Below, piece by piece: positions 62,227-64,000 of a DNA stretch of 64,000 nucleotides. The stretch is from Bradyrhizobium liaoningense (lineage in GTDB: Bacteria; Pseudomonadota; Alphaproteobacteria; Rhizobiales; Xanthobacteraceae). The stretch covers positions 281,703 through 345,702 of the forward strand of contig NZ_JAFCJM010000001.1 in the NCBI RefSeq assembly GCF_018130955.1. The letters run 5' to 3'. The position numbers were made by a program, and so were the translations under genes. Position 1 is the stretch's first letter; each line of letters starts with the position of its first letter. The notes under the pieces are model-generated. The model saw only the letters and a program-made list of their open reading frames with translations, did no database searches and was not told the origin of the DNA.

Positions 62227-63789
62227 ATGCGCTCGATCTATGCACGGCTCAATCGCCGCTACGGCAGGAAGTTCATCGGCTTCGACCGCCAAAAGCTCGT
62301 CAGCGCGACTCTCGCCAAGCCACTGGTCGTTTCCGGCGCGACGCCTCCCTGCGACATGCCGCGTCTCGCGCGGCCTCGGCGCCGACCGCGGGTCGCAATC
62401 GTCGGCGCGGGCTTCGGCGGCCTGATGGCCGGCTATACGCTCGCCCACCGCTGCGACGTGACGATCTTCGAGGCGCGCGAACGCGTCGGCGGCCGGGTCT
62501 GGAGCAAGAACAAATCCAGCGGCGTGGTCGAAGCCGGCGGCGAGCTGATCGGCTACAATCATCCACTGTGGTTGGCACTGGCGCGGCAGTTCAGGCTCGG
62601 CCTTTCGCTGTTCACGCTGGATTCGAATTTTGACGCGCTCGATCTCGAGATGCCGATCTATCTCGACGGCCGAAAGATCTCGAACCCTCTCGCCCTCAAG
62701 AACCTGTTCGAGCAGATGGAGACCTCGTTCGACCGGATGGCGCGGCGCGCGCAGCATGTCCACAAGCATGCGCCCTGGCGGACCAGTGACGCCGATGCGC
62801 TGGACAAGCAATCCATGGCGGATTGGATCCGGGGTGAACGCTGCTCGCCGCTCACGACGCTCGCGATGAAGGAGCAGTTCAGCAATGATGCAGGCCAGCC
62901 CGTCGAGCGTCAGAGCCTGCTCGCCAATCTCGCAGTGGTCCACGGCGGCGCACTCAAGGGGCATCCGGGCGCCTTCTTCACGCAGACCGAAACGCTGCGC
63001 TGTTCGGAAGGCAATCAATCGCTGGCCGAGCACCTCGCCGAAGAAATCAGGAAGGTCGGCGGCGTGGTCCATCGGTCCTCACCGGTCACCGCGATCGACA
63101 TCGACAAGGAGGGCGTGACGGTCACGCCGGAAGGCGCAGCGCCCCATCTTGCCGACTACGTCGTCCTTGCGATTCCGCCGAGCCTCTGGCCGGGCGGACG
63201 CTTCGCCAAGATCAACGTCACCCCGCAGCTTTCGCCCGACCATTACATCTCGATGGGCACGGCCGTGAAGTATCTCAGCCCGGTCAAGCGCCGCTTCTGG
63301 ATCGACCATGGGATGGCGCCGGCCGCGACCTCGAGCAGTTTTGGCGTCACATGGGAAGGCACCGACAACCAGATCGCGCCGCAGGGGCGCGAGGTCGAGC
63401 TCAGCCTGTTCGCCGGCAGCGCGCCGGCCCACAGGGCGCTGCGGCAATGGGAGCGCGGCGGCAAGGCCGCCGTCGATGCCTTCTATGCGTCGCGGATCGG
63501 CAGGGTCTATCCCGGCTACAAGGACAACCTTTCGCAGCCGCCGGATTTCATTCCCTGGCCCGCGGATCCCTGGACCGGCGCCGGCTATTCCTGTCCTGCG
63601 CCGGGCGAAGTGATGCGGGCCGGACCGCTGCTCAACGGCGCGTTCCACAAACGGATGTATTTTGCGGGCGAGCACACCTGCTTTGCCTATTGCGGCTACA
63701 TGGAGGGCGCGCTGCAGTCCGGCCTCAAGGCAGGTTCCGCAATCCTGCGAGCGGTCGAGGACAAGCGGGGCCGACGCCAGCCGGCCTAA
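62227..63789 (+). CDS. FAD-dependent amine oxidase (L-amino-acid-oxidase-like)
   Basis: This 520-residue flavin amine oxidase has an N-terminal basic extension of about 50 residues, then the Rossmann motif VAIVGAGFGGLMAGYTLAHR and FEARERVGGRVWS. AGGELIGYNHPLWLALA matches the FAD/substrate site, and the C-terminal FAGEHTCFAYCGYMEGALQS closes the FAD site. It oxidises an amine or amino acid with release of ammonia and H2O2. The ATG at 62227 has GAGG nine bases upstream. It is divergent from the S53 peptidase. The substrate is unknown. Confidence 0.86.
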   Translation: MRSIYARLNRRYGRKFIGFDRQKLVSATLAKPLVVSGATPPCDMPRLARPRRRPRVAIVGAGFGGLMAGYTLAHRCDVTIFEARERVGGRVWSKNKSSGVVEAGGELIGYNHPLWLALARQFRLGLSLFTLDSNFDALDLEMPIYLDGRKISNPLALKNLFEQMETSFDRMARRAQHVHKHAPWRTSDADALDKQSMADWIRGERCSPLTTLAMKEQFSNDAGQPVERQSLLANLAVVHGGALKGHPGAFFTQTETLRCSEGNQSLAEHLAEEIRKVGGVVHRSSPVTAIDIDKEGVTVTPEGAAPHLADYVVLAIPPSLWPGGRFAKINVTPQLSPDHYISMGTAVKYLSPVKRRFWIDHGMAPAATSSSFGVTWEGTDNQIAPQGREVELSLFAGSAPAHRALRQWERGGKAAVDAFYASRIGRVYPGYKDNLSQPPDFIPWPADPWTGAGYSCPAPGEVMRAGPLLNGAFHKRMYFAGEHTCFAYCGYMEGALQSGLKAGSAILRAVEDKRGRRQPA

Positions 63790-63930
63790 AGCGCGATGAG
63801 ATTAGGTTGAGCTGGTGCGGCATCGGGATCACCTCTCCCTTGGGAGAGGTCGGCGCGTAGCGCCGGGTGAGGGTTTACGGTTCTCACGTGGCGCGGCACC
63901 CCCTCACCCGATTTGCTGGCGCATGTCCAG
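63787..63930. repeat. Compound palindromic repeat, right copy of the inverted pair
   Basis: It begins TAAAGCGCGATGAG and contains the CCTCTCCCTTGGGAGAGG hairpin and a GCGCGTAGCGC hairpin, then CCCCCTCACCCGATTTG. Positions 63794-63872 are the inverted counterpart of 60290-60370. Confidence 0.8.
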
Positions 63931-63973
63931 CGGATTGATTGGTAACAAAACGGACCGGATGGATTGGTAACAA
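63931..63973. repeat. Two 18-bp direct repeats at the window edge (possible IS end)
   Basis: CGGATTGATTGGTAACAA (63931-63948) and CGGATGGATTGGTAACAA (63956-63973) differ at one base and are 25 bases apart. Multiple direct terminal repeats of this size are seen at the ends of some insertion sequences, for example of the IS21 family. The window ends 27 bases later, so no transposase can be seen. Confidence 0.4.
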
Positions 63974-64000
63974 TCGTTCACGGTTCCTTCCTCTGCGTTG

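Noticed and set aside
1..64000. CRISPR arrays, tRNA or rRNA genes, prophage genes and restriction or defence systems
   Set aside because: No regular short repeat-spacer array, no cloverleaf or rRNA sequence, and no phage, toxin, nuclease or methylase gene was seen on either strand. The six-fold GAF repeat is protein-coding, not an array.

Overview
The window is about 64 kb of GC-rich chromosome from an alphaproteobacterium. The gene style points to Bradyrhizobium or a close relative: a glcDEF glycolate oxidase, a class I cytochrome c like c550, Bug/TTT binding proteins, a 41-residue L36, a TorF-type porin, and many short palindromic intergenic repeats containing motifs such as TCATTCCGGGGC. 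This assignment is inference from gene content, not a database match. I see no rRNA, tRNA, CRISPR array, complete insertion sequence or prophage.

Layout. 1-5.2 kb: start of a porin gene, a histone H1-like Lys/Ala-rich protein, and glcDEF on the minus strand. 5.4-13.5 kb: cytochrome c, an alpha/beta hydrolase, small secreted or hypothetical proteins, a TPR protein, ribosomal protein L36, a MaoC hotdog protein, an amidohydrolase-dehalogenase-YbaK operon, and a membrane-anchored class III nucleotide cyclase. 13.5-19.7 kb: an orphan tricarboxylate-type binding protein, a LysR regulator divergent from an SDR-pirin pair with wrbA next, an Lrp regulator and a small serine hydrolase.

19.7-31.8 kb is an exopolysaccharide locus. 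It holds an acyltransferase-like protein, a secreted clan-A-type glycosidase, four GT4 glycosyltransferases, a polysaccharide deacetylase, a small membrane protein, an O-antigen polymerase/ligase and a Wzz-BY-kinase. Most of it is one tightly overlapping minus-strand operon that probably starts in the 720-base gene-poor stretch at 31.8-32.5 kb. Next to that stretch is a 1553-residue c-di-GMP protein with six tandem GAF modules followed by GGDEF and EAL domains. Its position suggests, but does not prove, second-messenger control of the polysaccharide genes.

37.8-45.2 kb: a decayed Ldh-family dehydrogenase remnant in front of a flavin monooxygenase, an Lrp regulator divergent from a fused indolepyruvate ferredoxin oxidoreductase with a three-box candidate operator between them, and an exported amidase. 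45.2-53.2 kb: a minus-strand amino-acid set (M20 peptidase, glutamate/aspartate-type ABC transporter, D-amino-acid-type transaminase, LuxR regulator) and a second flavin monooxygenase. 53.4-60.1 kb: a benzoylformate-decarboxylase-like TPP enzyme, a TfoX-domain protein with a histone-like tail, an atypical GFA-family protein, an Old Yellow Enzyme, an aldehyde dehydrogenase and an SDR. 60.1-64 kb: a sedolisin (S53) peptidase divergent from an FAD amine oxidase, the pair being bracketed by inverted copies of one repeat. An 18-bp direct repeat lies at the right edge.

Most genes are ordinary metabolic and envelope genes. The parts most worth a second look are the six-GAF protein beside the polysaccharide operon, the bracketed peptidase/oxidase pair, the Ldh remnant and the Lrp operator.
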